This document shows, piece by piece, positions 24,266 to 35,633 of a stretch of 64,000 bases of DNA. The DNA is from Ricinus communis (taxonomy: Eukaryota; Streptophyta; Magnoliopsida; Malpighiales; Euphorbiaceae). The notes under the pieces are model-generated. The model was not told the DNA's origin and ran no database searches. It saw only the letters and a list, made by a program, of their open reading frames with translations. The DNA is taken from NCBI RefSeq assembly GCF_019578655.1, contig NC_063261.1, positions 23,539,126 to 23,603,125 of the forward strand, written 5' to 3'. The position numbers were made by a program, and so were the translations under genes. Each line of letters starts with the position of its first letter. Position 1 is the first letter of the stretch.

Positions 24266-25265
24266 AAGCAGAAAAGATTGAGCTGTACTTTTCCTATAGA
24301 CAGCATGCTCGAGCTGGTTTTTCATGAACCCAAGTGAGATGAGGGAGGCTTCTAGCTTTGAGTTCCATGCTCTCGGTGCTTGTCGAAGCCTGTACAATGC
24401 CTTGCTTAGCTTGAGTACTTTTCCATTGTTGGCATTGTCGATGAAGCCTGGCGATTGCTAGACGTAGACTTCTTCAGCAAGGTCGTCGTTCAAGAATGCC
24501 GACTTCACGTCCATGTGGTGCACCTGCCATTTTCTGTGCGTGGCAAGTGCTAGCAACAGTCGCAATGTCTCTATCCTTGCCACGGGAGCGAAAACTTCCT
24601 CGAAGTCCACTCCCTGACACTGAGCGTACCCCTTGGTGACGAGTCTTGCCTTGTGCTTCACGATGTTACCGGCGAGATCTTTTTTTTTTTACTTTAAATA
24701 CCCACTTGAGCCCAATGGCGCGGTGGTTCACCGGAAGTGATGCGAACTCCCACGTCTTGTTGTCGACAATCGACTTCATATCGTCCTCCATGGCACTCCT
24801 CCAAAATGCATCTGCAAGTGCAACTTCCATGCTCGCCGGCTCCTCCGTTGACAAGAGATAGTGACTGTTTTCTTCGACATTTGTTATCTCATTGATGGTG
24901 CTGTACAAGTCTAAGATTCGCTGGTATCGCCGAGGTCCTGAGTTGGTGTCGAGATTATCATCGTGTGTGGGTGGTGTAGCCCACTGAACTTGCGTCTGAA
25001 CGGGCATGGGTGTTCGCGGCTCGACTTCCGGTATGGTTAGCTCAGTTGCCAGTGTTCATGGTGCACCTGTTGTTACCGCGGTGGTCTCCGTTGAGTAAAC
25101 CATTGTGAACGTGGTCAGGGCTGTTATTGTCTCCGAGCTCGATGTCTCCCAATTCCAGGTGCGGCCCTCCTCAAAGATAACGTCTCTCGTCACATACAGC
25201 CGCTTCTCTGCCGGGTCGTAAACCCGATAAGCCTTTGCACTAGGGCTGAGCACGAATCGGTCCAA
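24266..25265 (-). pseudogene. copia-2 reverse transcriptase start and integrase C-terminal linker
   Basis: Frames 25265-25056 (AYRVYDPAEKRLYVTRDVIF, the conserved segment after integrase), 25007-24666 ([20 protein letters not shown]) and 24661-24458 ([20 protein letters not shown], then [18 protein letters not shown]) together cover the linker and the first half of the copia reverse transcriptase. A poly-A tract at about 24680-24690 and several stops break the frame. Confidence 0.8.
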
Positions 25266-26941
25266 TTCGGTTATTTATATATCACCAGTACCATACCAAA
25301 CCTCGGTTATTTTAAAATTGAAGGTACCAGTACGGTACCAAACATAAAAGGATCCAATACCGTATTGTACCAATTTTACGGTTCAATACGGTTCGGTTCG
25401 ATGCTATTTTCGGTTCTAAAAAATTTAAAAAACATAACTTTAATCTCATCTTTAATCAATTACATTTAGAGAAAATATGATTACCAACCTAAAAAAGTAG
25501 CATGAAAATCTAAATTAAAATTGCAATCGCATTCTTGAACAACCTGTTTTGCAATTCAATCACTTGCAAATACAATAATTTATTCAATATTCAAATACAA
25601 ACCATTAAAATATATATTACTGCTAGCATAAAAATATTTTACAGATGACAATCATTAAAATAAATAAATTTATAAACTTTATGTAGCACTAAAATACATG
25701 TCCAAAATTAGCAAAGGAATGTTATTAGCTCCCCTCAAAATTAGCACTCCACATTTAATCTTGGCATAAGGGACTCACCAATCTCAGGATCTTGAATAAT
25801 TTCTATAATAAAAGTAAAAAATAACGTCAATAAGACTTAACAGCATCAACAATAAACAAACATATGTAAGAAGTAAAGAAATGTTACCTGACTCTATGCT
25901 TTCAATATCCTCTATTGATTCTTCTAGTTGGATAGGTTTATTTGAACTTCTAAGCCAATCTTGACAACATATGAGAACCTCCACTGTTGTAGGAACTAAA
26001 GAACTTCTATATTGTTAAAAGATGTTTTGATAATTTTTTCTCAAGTTTTGTTTGATCATTTTCAAAAAAAAAAATAAATTTATAAATATAATTTAATATT
26101 TTTTATATTTTAATATTAATCTATAATATTTTAAAAGTTAATAAATTAATTATTTCTAAATATTTAATTTTTTAAGTTTTATTAGTATAATAATATAAAA
26201 ATTATTTTTAAAATATTTATTTCTTAATTTTAATATTTATATAAATTAATACTTTTAGTATAATTAATATTATTATTCTTAAAATAAAAATATTATATAA
26301 TTAAAAATTAATTTATTAATAAATATAGAGTAAATAATATTATATTTATATAATAATATCTTTTATAATTTTTACTAATTTATATAACTTTTTATTAAAT
26401 TAAGTAATTTTTTAATTAACTTGTCAAAATTTCTAGATAGTAAATAAATTTTAAATCTAGTATTATAGTATGTATACTAGATTACTAGTATCAATATACT
26501 ATGTGACATATTAATATATATAACTTATATTTTTTATAGAGTATAAAGTATATTATAATATTATAGTTATTTTTAATATGTATTATTTTTGTATTTCGAT
26601 AACAATTGCTTGAATTATATAAATGATAAATATAAAATAATTTTTTTAGAGTATATGTATTATTTTTTTAATATATGTATTATTTATATAATATAAATAA
26701 TTATTTATAAATATATGTAAAAAATTCGGTTCTACGGTTTGGTCTGGATCAGTACAAGATGGATCGGTTCTGTACTGTTACGGTACAGTTTTTACTAAAG
26801 AACCTATACCATACCGTAATAGTAAAAAAATTCGGATTGGTTCAATTCGGTTATAAAAACTTTTGGTTTTTTCGGTTCTGGTACTTTTCGGTACGGTTAT
26901 TCGGTTCGAGCGGGAATCACCGAGATCCATGCTCAGCCCTA
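25241..26941 (-). mobile_element. hAT-family DNA transposon, copy 1, nested in copia-2
   Basis: A 1701-bp element with 12-bp terminal inverted repeats (TAGGGCTGAGCA at the left, TGCTCAGCCCTA at the right) flanked by a perfect 8-bp target duplication CTTTGCAC (25233-25240 and 26942-26949). An 8-bp duplication and these ends are typical of hAT elements. The sub-ends are full of CGGTTCGGT and CCAGTACCATACC words, and the middle is AT-rich. It keeps only the last exons of a transposase. It split the copia-2 integrase frame, so it inserted after copia-2. Confidence 0.93.
25740..26018 (-). pseudogene. hAT transposase C-terminal remnant
   Basis: On the minus strand the exon ending at 25888 encodes TTVEVLICCQDWLRSSN, closely matching the end of the hAT C-terminal dimerisation domain (pattern xTVEALICxxDWLR). 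It is followed by a GTAAC donor. A likely last exon near 25800-25740 encodes IQDPEIGES and ends in TAA. The catalytic core is absent, so this is a deletion derivative of an autonomous element and cannot move by itself. Confidence 0.7.
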
Positions 26942-27442
26942 CTTTGCACCATCCCCGTAGCCTATGAACACCCCCAATGTCGAGCGATCTGCAAGCTTGT
27001 GCATTCCTGGTCCGACTCTCTTGACATGTGCGACGCATTCGAAGGTTCTCAGATGGTGCACGCTCGGCTTCTTCTTATGCCACGCTTCGTAGGGCATCAT
27101 GCCGTCCAAACTCCTCGTCGGCGCGCGGTTGAGAAGGTACACTGCAGTTCTCACAGCCGCTCCCCAAAACATTCCTGGCACAGCCATCGACTTCATAAGA
27201 CATCGAGCCATTTCAACCACAGTTTGATTTTGCCTCTCTACAATGCTGTTTTGTTGCGGCAAGTAAGGTGCTGTGGTGTTGTGCTTAATGCCATTCTCCT
27301 TGTAGAACTCCACAAATTCGCCGGAGTTGAACTCTCCGCCGCAATCAGAATGGAACGCGAGCAATTTGCACTCACGTTCTGCCTCAGCTACTGCCTTAAT
27401 CTTTTTGAAACACCGGAATGCCTCATCTTTCGTCATAAGCAA
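26939..27442 (-). pseudogene. copia-2 integrase core fragment
   Basis: A 167-codon frame with FHSDCGGEFNSGEFVEFY (second catalytic aspartate), APYLPQQNSIVERQNQTVVE (the catalytic glutamate in VERQN) and VFIGYGDGAK, where it runs into the hAT target site. The coding sequence resumes at 25240. The first aspartate region, around 27450-27640, is out of frame. Confidence 0.85.
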
Positions 27443-27659
27443 CTAAATCCATATAAATCGACTAAAATCATCGACTATGAGCAGAAAATACCTTTTATTG
27501 CCTGCGGTTGTTGGAGTGATTGGGTCGCACAAGTCGTTGTGGACTAGTTCTAGTGGACGTTGTGTGGAACTTTGAAACCTGAGGAAATGGCGTCATGTGT
27601 TGCTTCCCAATTGCACATCCGTCATAGTGTTCCTCAACGTGTTCGATGTAGGGAATTCC

Positions 27660-28229
27660 CTATACCATCTCTTTACGCAAAAGATTATACATCGCTCGAA
27701 AATGGAGATGCCTGAAATGGGCATGCCAAAGCCAAGCTACGTCGTCCTTCTGCATCAGTAGACTCACAGGCGCCGTAAGGTTCAGACTCAGTGTATAGAG
27801 TCGGTTGCGTGCTCGTGATACCCGTGCGAGTACTTTGCGTGTTCGATCAAGAATGCAAAGCACCCCACCTTTAATGACGATTTTGTAACCATTTTCATCA
27901 AGCTGCCCAAGTGAGATGATGTTGCTCCGCAAGCTCGAGATATAATATACATCGGAGAGAACATGGTGGTCGCCGGTGAGACACTGAAACATGACCGTGC
28001 CTCTACCACATATGTTCAGCACTGAGCCATTGCCAAATCGCACCGTGCCATGCACTGTTTCGTCGAAGGTCCTGAATGCTTTCTTTTCACCGGTCATGTG
28101 ACTGCTGGCGCCAGTGTCGAGATACCATACGCCTTCAGTTGCAGCCACGGGCATCACCTTCTCTTCGTTCAGGTACACTGCCGGAGGTGTGTCGTTGCCA
28201 CCTTGTGCCAACGTCCCGATCTGCACCAT
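27660..28229 (-). pseudogene. copia-2 protease and pre-integrase region
   Basis: The 189-codon frame contains the aspartic protease site WYLDTGASSHMTG (about residues 35-47) and ends in the pre-integrase segment LWHAHFRHLHFRAMYNLL. Histidines of the integrase zinc-binding HHCC module are partly visible before the frame stops. Confidence 0.85.
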
Positions 28230-28346
28230 GAGCAGTGTCGGTTCATCGTCTACCTCTGCCTTAGTACGAGCAAGATTTGCCTGCTCTTGCTGCTCCTGGT
28301 CATGCTTTGCTTTGCAACACTCCTTCGCCCAATGCCCTGGAATCCC

Positions 28347-29231
28347 TCAATAGCGACAATTGCCCTTTTTTTGTTGGCAGTTGCCTCTATTGCTTGATGA
28401 TGACTTTGCTTTGTACCCCGCCGGCGACTTTAGTTTAGTTGCAGTCTTGCTCTTTTTGTTGCCGCCACCGGACGACCCTTGACCTTGCTCACGATGACGC
28501 TGCCGGGACTGCCACTCTTCCTCTGTAAGGAGTAAACAACCTCTGGTAGGTGCGGGGTCATCAAGCTCACCGCGCTCCTCTACGACTAGGAGTCGGCCGA
28601 TGAGTTCTTCGATGGATAGGTTTTTGAGATCCACTAGTGACTCAATCACCATAGCCATCTGCTTGTACTTGCGTGGCACACTCCAAAGGAATTTAAGCAC
28701 TGCCTTGTGCTCAGTCACTAGATCGCCCAACACCTCGAGGTCATTGACGATAGCCGTGAGTCGAATGCCGAAAGACTCCACTCCCCCGCCGTCCTTGAAC
28801 GAGAGATTCTCAAAATCAGTCCAACGTGTCTGCGCCTTGTCCTCCCGGATGCGCTTGAATCCGACCTGCATGATCTTGAGTGTGTCCCAAGCCTCCTTAG
28901 TTGTCGCCTTTATGCCAAGCATACGGATTAGTTCCGGTGGAACTGCTCGTAGCAGTGCCGACATTGCTCTCCGGCCTTCGCATTGATCCCCAGGACCACC
29001 TTCGATGACATCCCACAAGCCTTGCGCTTGTAGTTGTACCTTCATGAGGATTACCCAATCCGCATAGTTGGTTCACGTGAGAACCGAAAAGTGTGTCGCG
29101 CCATCGCTCTCCCTGATGATCCGTTCCACTATGCGTAGCTCACTACTGCCACCGCTGTTAAGCTGTCCCAGCGGTGGAGTTGGACTCTCCCCCTTGTTCT
29201 TGTCGACTACTTCTTTTCCTTCGGTTGCCAT
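28347..29231 (-). pseudogene. copia-2 gag (two nonsense codons)
   Basis: A gag start is likely at ATG 29231 (MATEGKEVVD). A stop at about 29070 (VLT, stop, TNYADW) interrupts it, and the frame 29045-28347 continues with the UBN2-type gag (LQAQGLWDVIEGG, LLRAVPPELIRML). At 28347 the zinc knuckle begins CRY, then a TGA stands where the second cysteine belongs, followed by GIPGHWAKEC. So one nonsense change removes a zinc ligand and ends the frame. Confidence 0.82.
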
Positions 29232-29287
29232 TTGTCGAAGCGGATCAAACACCGATCGACTGCAAAGGTTTGGATCGAACACCACAC

Positions 29288-29299
29288 GCTCTGATACCA
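29288..29299 (-). other. copia-2 primer binding site (tRNA-iMet)
   Basis: TGGTATCAGAGC on the minus strand, two bases from the LTR end, as in copia-1. Confidence 0.88.
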
Positions 29300-29301
29300 C
29301 T

Positions 29302-29594
29302 TGTTGTTGCTGGACTTTAGAAGGAAAGCTTAGCATAAGGAGGAAAGCTAGAGAATGCAAGTACTTGGTGCAGTAAAAATTACTGCTTTTCTCATAGTTG
29401 TTGCTTTTTATTTATACTGAAAAAGAAGCTACAAATAGGGACTCATGACCATGTTCTACTTCCTACGTACATGCCATTATTCAATTAATTAGCAAACTCC
29501 TAAAGACTAGGTCAAAAAGTAACCAACATCTATTAGCTAGAAAAAATACATTACTGAAAATAGAACTTCTAGAGTACGAGCTTATCCAACTACA
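29302..29594 (-). repeat. copia-2 LTR (5-prime in element sense)
   Basis: Partner of 23014-23295. It starts TGTTGTTGCTGGAC and carries an extra ATTATTCA-type insertion near 29475. The right end is uncertain by about four bases (29590 or 29594). Exon 5 of B3 gene 3 resumes right after it (AAATTTATGCAAAGGCATTC). Confidence 0.87.
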
Positions 29595-30173
29595 TAAAAT
29601 TTATGCAAAGGCATTCATGTTTAAAAGTTCTTGAAGCTGCCAACAAATTTACCTCATTGAATCCATTCTTCAAAGTCAAACTGTGAGCAAGCCATCTGGA
29701 GTATGGCTGTTTGGTAGGGTCTTGAGCCATATTCATGCATGATAGAATGTCAAGATATCTGACATATGACCATGTTTGTAGAAATTTTATAAATTTTTAT
29801 TAAAAAGGATTTTAGATTCGAAACACAAAAGAGATGATCAATTTTCTCTTCTGCCATTAGCATATTATTGTATTGTACATGTAAAAGTGAGATTTCACTT
29901 GACCTGATTTTTAAATAACTTATGCAGAATCTACTGAAAAGGTTTGTCATTAAACATACCAAGAAAAGCATATCAAATATAATCTTACAGGCTGAAAGGA
30001 GAGAGTGGCCTGTGAAATTCATTTTCGACCATTCTCATCGAGGTTGGTTTTCTGCAGGATGGACTTCATTCGCAAAGGAGAATTCTATGCAAGTAGGAGA
30101 TGTTTGCATCTTTGAGTTGGTTAATAGTAAAAATATGTTGCTAAAAGTCTCAATTTTCAGAAATGTCGAATAG

Positions 30174-31497
30174 CTCAATCTTATTCCCATCTTAGATTTC
30201 ATAATTGTTTGGGGATGAAATCAGATTTTCTATAGGTGCTATTTACTTCTTTTACGACTTTTTGGAATTGAGTACCAAAATTAATTTATAACTTGATGGA
30301 TAGCATAATTGTCGATAAAATTCTGAGTCAAGTTCTGAATATGTTGTTCAGAAATATGATTAATATAGCTACGAGATATTTTATTGACATAACTCTTGAG
30401 GCTTGGTGCATGTTACTCCTTGTCACCAAACTAGTAGGTTATTAGCACGTATTCATTAAATTTAAATAATAAAAATGTCAATTATCCAATATCAAGATGT
30501 AAAAAGATTTCAAATTCATTATTAAGTTCTTAATTTTTCAGTTTTGTTTTATTTTTTGGAGCCTTTATATTTTTATTCTTAGTGTAATTAAAATCTTTTA
30601 GATATATGTATATATAATTTTTATTTATTTTATTAAATTTCTATACTTTTATCAGACTCAATAGTCCTTATTAAAAGTAAAAATTAAGTCCTTAATCAAA
30701 GCAAGTGTGCTTTTTCTTTAGTTGGTTTTGAAAAAAAAATATTTGTCATCTTAGGGTAAATTCTCATAAAATTCTTTATAATGTGAAAAAGTTTCCTATT
30801 TAGGGTATTTTTTTACTGAGGTGGAGCGAGTGGGATTCCGTCCATCACTTGGACTGGTGGATAAATGGACAGGAGCTGTAGCAGTTGGACAGCGGATGGA
30901 GGCTTTATTTTATTTTATTTTTAAATAAAATTTATATAAACACTATACTTTTTCTAGGATGGATTCTTTTTAGGGATACTGGGTGTTTTAGGAGTTTATT
31001 GTTCAAATTTGTTTAGGATTTTTTATTTATATAATTATATTTCTAATTATTTAAAATTTAAAATTGATATATCATATATTATATTTTTTTACTAAAATTT
31101 TAACTGTAGTTAAAGTTATAAAAAAAAATTTAATTATAGTATTTTATTTAACTTTAATTTTTAAGATAAGTGTTAAATTAATTAAATTGAATTGAATTTT
31201 AAATTAAATAGCATACAATTAGATTATATGAGCCATTTTCTAATGACATGATATGTATTCATACTTGTTAAAGATCAAAGAAGTGAATTATTTCTTAAAG
31301 AAAAGTTATTAACACAAAAATTCAAGCTTATAAATATTTTCTTTCTCTAAGTTGTTGAAGAATACAATGATTTACTATTATGAAAATGTATAAAAAGAAA
31401 TGAGAGAAAGATTGAAAAAAATAAAGAGAGGTTAATCAAATTGTTAAAGAAAATAAAGAAATAAGAGAAAAAATAAAAAAGAAGAATAGAGTGGATG
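30174..31497. other. Intergenic region, no gene seen
   Basis: AT-rich spacer downstream of B3 gene 3. No coding or RNA feature could be supported. Confidence 0.5.
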
Positions 31498-32183
31498 GGA
31501 CAAAGCATCAATTTGCCCTATGAACTTATGTCTAAAAATTAAATAGAACTAGTTTAAACTTTTTTAATATATAGCTTACAACTTGTATTCAAGGGACAGG
31601 TACACTGAATTTAAATATTTTTTAAAATAATTAAGTTTTAATTAAATTATAAAAATTAAAAATAATATTTATTTTATTAATTTACTAATAAAATATCTAG
31701 TGTTGTGCTCTATAAGAGCGTATTTGAAAAATTTTAAATTTTGAATTTAATTGATATGAAAATGACAAGTATTAAATAAATCAAATTTTAAGTTTTTAAG
31801 ATTAAATAAGTTAAATTTTAACTTTCTTAACATAACTTATTATTTTTGAGTCAATTAAATTCAAATCTTAAATTTTATCAAATGCGACCTTATATAGTGT
31901 GCATCACTATATATTGTATCAGTAAATTAATGAAATAAATATTATTTTTAATTTTTATAATAGAATTAAAATCTAAAAATATAATGTTATTTTACTTTAA
32001 AAAAATTAAATTGGGTATATTTAACTTTTGAACACAAATTTATTGGGCTATTTGGTGAAAAAAGTTTAAATTTGATTCATTTAACCCTTAAATATAAGTT
32101 CAGAAAACTATTTGCTAAAAAGTTTAAATTGAATATATTTGACTCTTGGACATAAATTCAAGAGACAAATTGACCATTTATCC
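31498..32183. repeat. Large fold-back element (about 690 bp palindrome)
   Basis: The two halves are imperfect inverted copies. The outer ends pair: GGACAAAGCATCAATTTG at 31498 with the complement of CAAATTGACCATTTATCC at the right edge, then GAACTTATGTCTAAAA against GAATTTATGTCCAAGA. The inner parts also pair: TAGTGTTGTGCTCTATAAGA near 31700 with the complement of TATATAGTGTGCATCACTA near 31912. The symmetry centre is about 31,810. The right arm also holds a short tandem repeat (AAAAAGTTTAAATT..ATTTAACCCTT, 32020-32170). This is a MITE or fold-back transposon without coding capacity. Confidence 0.7.
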
Positions 32184-33794
32184 GGTTTAGATGTATTTTA
32201 TCTTCCATATTTAATTTTTCTTTTAAAATGTCATTCATGGGTGCTATAGATGCATCATGCAGCTAACTTCACTCTTTTAATCTAATGTGAGTCCTTTCGA
32301 CGGTCACACCTTAATTTTCTTTTTTAAAATTCCTTTAACCATTCCGAAATCATCCTAAAACTAGAATTTTTGTAAATTCACCTAAAATGATTTTTTTAAA
32401 AAAAAATAAATTAAAAAAACTCAAAACAAAGAGTTTAGTAAAAATTAAAAAGCTTAATAAAATAAAATTAAAAAACTTAAGAACTTAATAATATGTTTTG
32501 TCATTTTTATTTTCTAATAATGTAAAAAAAGAATTGACTAATCAGCCATGATAACTAACTTATATAATTTTTAGGGTACAGGATTTTATTATGGTACTAA
32601 ATTATTGATTCGGTAAGGGCAATGACCAACTTGCCTTTGAAGTTCATCACTGTCCTATTGATTCTTTGCAAGGGATGACTTGCAGTTTGTAATTATAACA
32701 TATCTACAGTTCACCATCTTATATTTAATATTTAATAAACTAATAATCTCTATTAGTTAATAAATTTTTAAGAAATTAATTTAATTTAATTTCTTAGATA
32801 ATTAAATTTAATTGATTAATAATTTTAACATTTAATAACTTATTTGATTTATTAAATACATTAATTATAAGAGTGTCCTTCTGGATAAAAAAATTTGACT
32901 GTTAATTGAATAGATAAGAGTAAGAATGGTTACTAACTTAGTAAGAAAAAAGAAATTTTGCACATTTATCAATGTTCTCCATAAATTAGTATTATTGAGG
33001 AATTTACTCAATTCAGTACGGCTTATTTAATGAAAGCACCTATAATCAATTAGGGTACTGAAATTGTTAAAGAAATGTTATGGAACCGGTAGTTATTTTT
33101 TATTAAATAATTATATTAAATTTATTTGATAAAATTTAAATTTAATAACTGATAAGTAATTTGATTCCAATTAATATTGATTTTATTATTTTTATTTAAA
33201 ATTTTTTTATCAATTAATAGCTGATTTAATTTTTTATTTATTTAGATAATATTATTTTTATTAAAATTTAATTAATAATAAATTATTTTAAATTAATCTT
33301 ATATAATTCATATTAAATAATTATAATTTTAAAATTACACTCAATAGTTAAATAATCACGATATTTATAATTTATTTACAATATTTAAATTTTAATATAT
33401 GTTTCTAAATAATTTTTATAAATATATTAATAATAAATATAATTGAACTAAATAAAATTATTTTAATTAATATAAATTAATTTATCAGAAAATAATGTAA
33501 TAAAATAAATTATATTTAAAAATAAATTATATTATCAATTATCATTTAACATATCAATAATAATCGCTAATAAATTTTTATCAACTAGTTTAATTTATCA
33601 ATTAAACATGCTAGTAACAAGTATTAAAGAAGTCCCTATTAATTGGAAGTAGGGATAATGATTTCAATAGTCTTTATTTTTTCATTTTTATTTCTATAAT
33701 GGAAAAAGGTAATGTAGCAAGAAAATGTAAGAGTAAATTGATATATTTTTCTTATTTAGTCACCGAGTAGCTGCCAATATGGCTATTTACTTAC
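32184..33794. other. Intergenic region, no gene seen
   Basis: Very AT-rich, low-complexity sequence between the fold-back element and hAT copy 2. No coding frame of substance and no recognisable repeat boundaries. Confidence 0.5.
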
Positions 33795-35230
33795 TAGGGT
33801 TGAGCACAGATCAGTCCAATTTGGTTATCTATAAATCACCAGTACCATACCAAATCTTATTTTTTTTAAAGTTAAAGGTATCAGTACCATACTAAACATA
33901 AAAAGATTCATACTATATTGTACCAATATTTACGGTTAAATACAGTTCGGTTCGATGCTATTTTTGGTGCTAAAAAATTTTAAAAACACAACTTTAATCT
34001 CATCTTTAATCAAATATATTCAGAGAAAATATGATTACCAACCTAAAGAAAGTAGCATGAAAATCTGAATTAGAATTGCAATCATATTATTAAACAACAT
34101 GTTTTGCAATTCAGTCACTTGTAAATATAATAATTCATTCAATGTTCAAATATGAACCATTAAAATATATATTACTGCTAGCATAAAAATATTTTGCAGA
34201 TAGCAATCATTAAAACAAAATATTTTTCGTAGTTGCAGCCAACAATCTACCCAGCAAAAAAAAATAAAATAAAATACCCGAGACTGAGCAATGACGATAC
34301 AATTATGGGAAGAGGGAGTGCTAAAGAGGAAGACATCTACGTAAGCCAATTCTTACTTCTGCCTTTCTGCGAGCCAATTATGTGTGGCGCTAAAGAGGAA
34401 GACATCTAGGCGAGCCAATTTCTTTCTTCTTCCTTTTGATTTTCTATCCAGAAATTTGCCTTAGGGATTTTGTCTTTATGAATTGAAAATTGAGAGGTAC
34501 GGTGGTGTGTTCTAAATAGGAAGACGTATACATAATCCAATTTCTTCCTTCTTCCTTTTGATTTTCTGTCCAGAAATTTGCCTTAGGGATTTTGTCTTTC
34601 TGAATTGCAAAATGGGAGGTGCAACGGTGTGTTCTAAAGAAGAAGACGGTGTATTCAAATTGTTAGGTGTAGGCTTGTAGTATGTGGTAAGAAAATGTAT
34701 TAGGGTTAAGTTAGTAGATAGTAAATTATAAATTTAGTATTAGAGTAATGTATATTAGTATCAGTATACTATATGATATATTAATATATAACTTATATTT
34801 TTTTATAGAGTATTAAGTATATTATGATATTATAGTTATTTTTAATATGTAGTATTTTTTCTTATTTCGATAATAATTGTTTGAATTATATAAAATGATA
34901 AATATAAAATAATTTTTTTATAGAGTATTAAGTATTTTATAATATTATAGTTATTTTTAATAGGTATTATTTATATAATATAAATAACTATTAATAAATA
35001 TATGTAAAAAAATTCGGTGCTACGGTTTGGTCCGGAGCAGTATAAGACGGATCAGTTCTGATATAGTTATGGTACGGTTTTTACTAAAAAACCAGTACCA
35101 TACCGTAATAGTAAAAAAATTCGGATCAGTTCAATTCGATTATAAAAAATTTCTGTTATTTCGGTTCTGGTATTTTTCGGTACAGTTATTCGGTTCGGGC
35201 GGAAATCACCGAGATCCATGCTCAGCCCTA
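33795..35230 (-). mobile_element. hAT-family non-autonomous element, copy 2
   Basis: A 1436-bp relative of 25241-26941 in the same orientation, with ends TAGGGTTGAGCA and TGCTCAGCCCTA. Flanks TTACTTAC (33787-33794) and CTACTTAC (35231-35238) give an 8-bp target duplication with one mismatch. The first 400 bp align with copy 1 (for example GATTACCAACCTAAA and TTACTGCTAGCATAAAAATA), but the transposase remnant is replaced by an unrelated segment with a 122-bp tandem repeat. The end mismatches suggest it is somewhat older than copy 1. Confidence 0.88.
34322..34660. repeat. About 122-bp tandem repeat inside hAT copy 2
   Basis: Units start at about 34389, 34511 and 34633, with a partial one at about 34320. 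Each starts CTAAA-AGGAAGAC and continues with CCAATTTCTTC and CCAGAAATTTGCCTTAGGGA. Spacing is 122-123 bp. These repeats are absent from copy 1 and from copy 3, so they were captured or amplified within this copy. Confidence 0.8.
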
Positions 35231-35633
35231 CTACTTACCTCATAACTTTTAAGAAATTGTTGATTAAAAAAAATATTAAACATTTGATATTTATTTATTT
35301 TAGTTTTAACTTATATGATTTGATATATAATATTTTTATTAAAATATTTTTTGCATGGTATTTTTATAAAAACAAAAATATTATATGTCATATTTGTTAT
35401 GTACTGGGCTGCTGCAATTAAATGTTATATATGTTCATCAAAACCAAAGCTGTGCCTTTTAGCTAACCGATGCTTTAACAACTGAACAAAACAATGAATA
35501 AAACAGTGAATTTAATACGAACATGGGCTCAATCCATTGCAATGCTAGCTTGATCTATCCAGCCCCTCTGCCCTTCCAGCTACCTGAGTTACTTCCCTTA
35601 TGTTATTAACCATGAAGAATACTTAGCTCAACA

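Larger units (their letters stand above)
23014..29594 (-). mobile_element. Ty1/copia retrotransposon copia-2, split by a hAT insertion
   Basis: LTRs of about 282 bp (23014-23295) and 289-293 bp (29302-29594) bound a minus-strand copia element: primer site next to the right LTR, gag, protease with DTGAS, integrase, reverse transcriptase, RNase H. Without the nested 1.7-kb hAT element it is about 4.9 kb. The LTRs differ by scattered substitutions and an 8-bp indel near 23192/29475. The target duplication could not be confirmed because the right end reads CCAACTACA instead of CCAACA. Its coding DNA is markedly GC-richer than the host. It interrupts exon 5 of B3 gene 3. Confidence 0.9.
21478..30173 (+). 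pseudogene. REM-type B3-domain gene 3, disrupted by nested transposons
   Basis: A gene-2-like copy with exons at about 21478-21582, 21805-22241, 22316-22497, 22584-22864, an exon 5 split into 22974-23013 and 29595-29713, and 29928-30173. Damage is heavy. Exon 1 has lost one T in the CATTTTTTC run. The exon 2 acceptor AG is gone. TGG-TTA has become TGG-TAA near 21917 and a further TAA follows near 21988. Exon 3 has a TAG after TCTTGT. Exon 4 has a one-base shift near its end, and exon 5 has a TGA (CTGTGAGCA). Exon 6, by contrast, is an intact B3 tail (KRFVIKHTKKS..VGDVCIFELV). The copia-2 element sits inside exon 5. It once encoded a three-domain B3 protein and is clearly a pseudogene. Confidence 0.88.

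Noticed and set aside
26759..27547. 262-codon plus-strand open frame
   Set aside because: It runs antisense across the hAT right end and the copia-2 integrase, which has clear motifs on the minus strand. It is a shadow frame.
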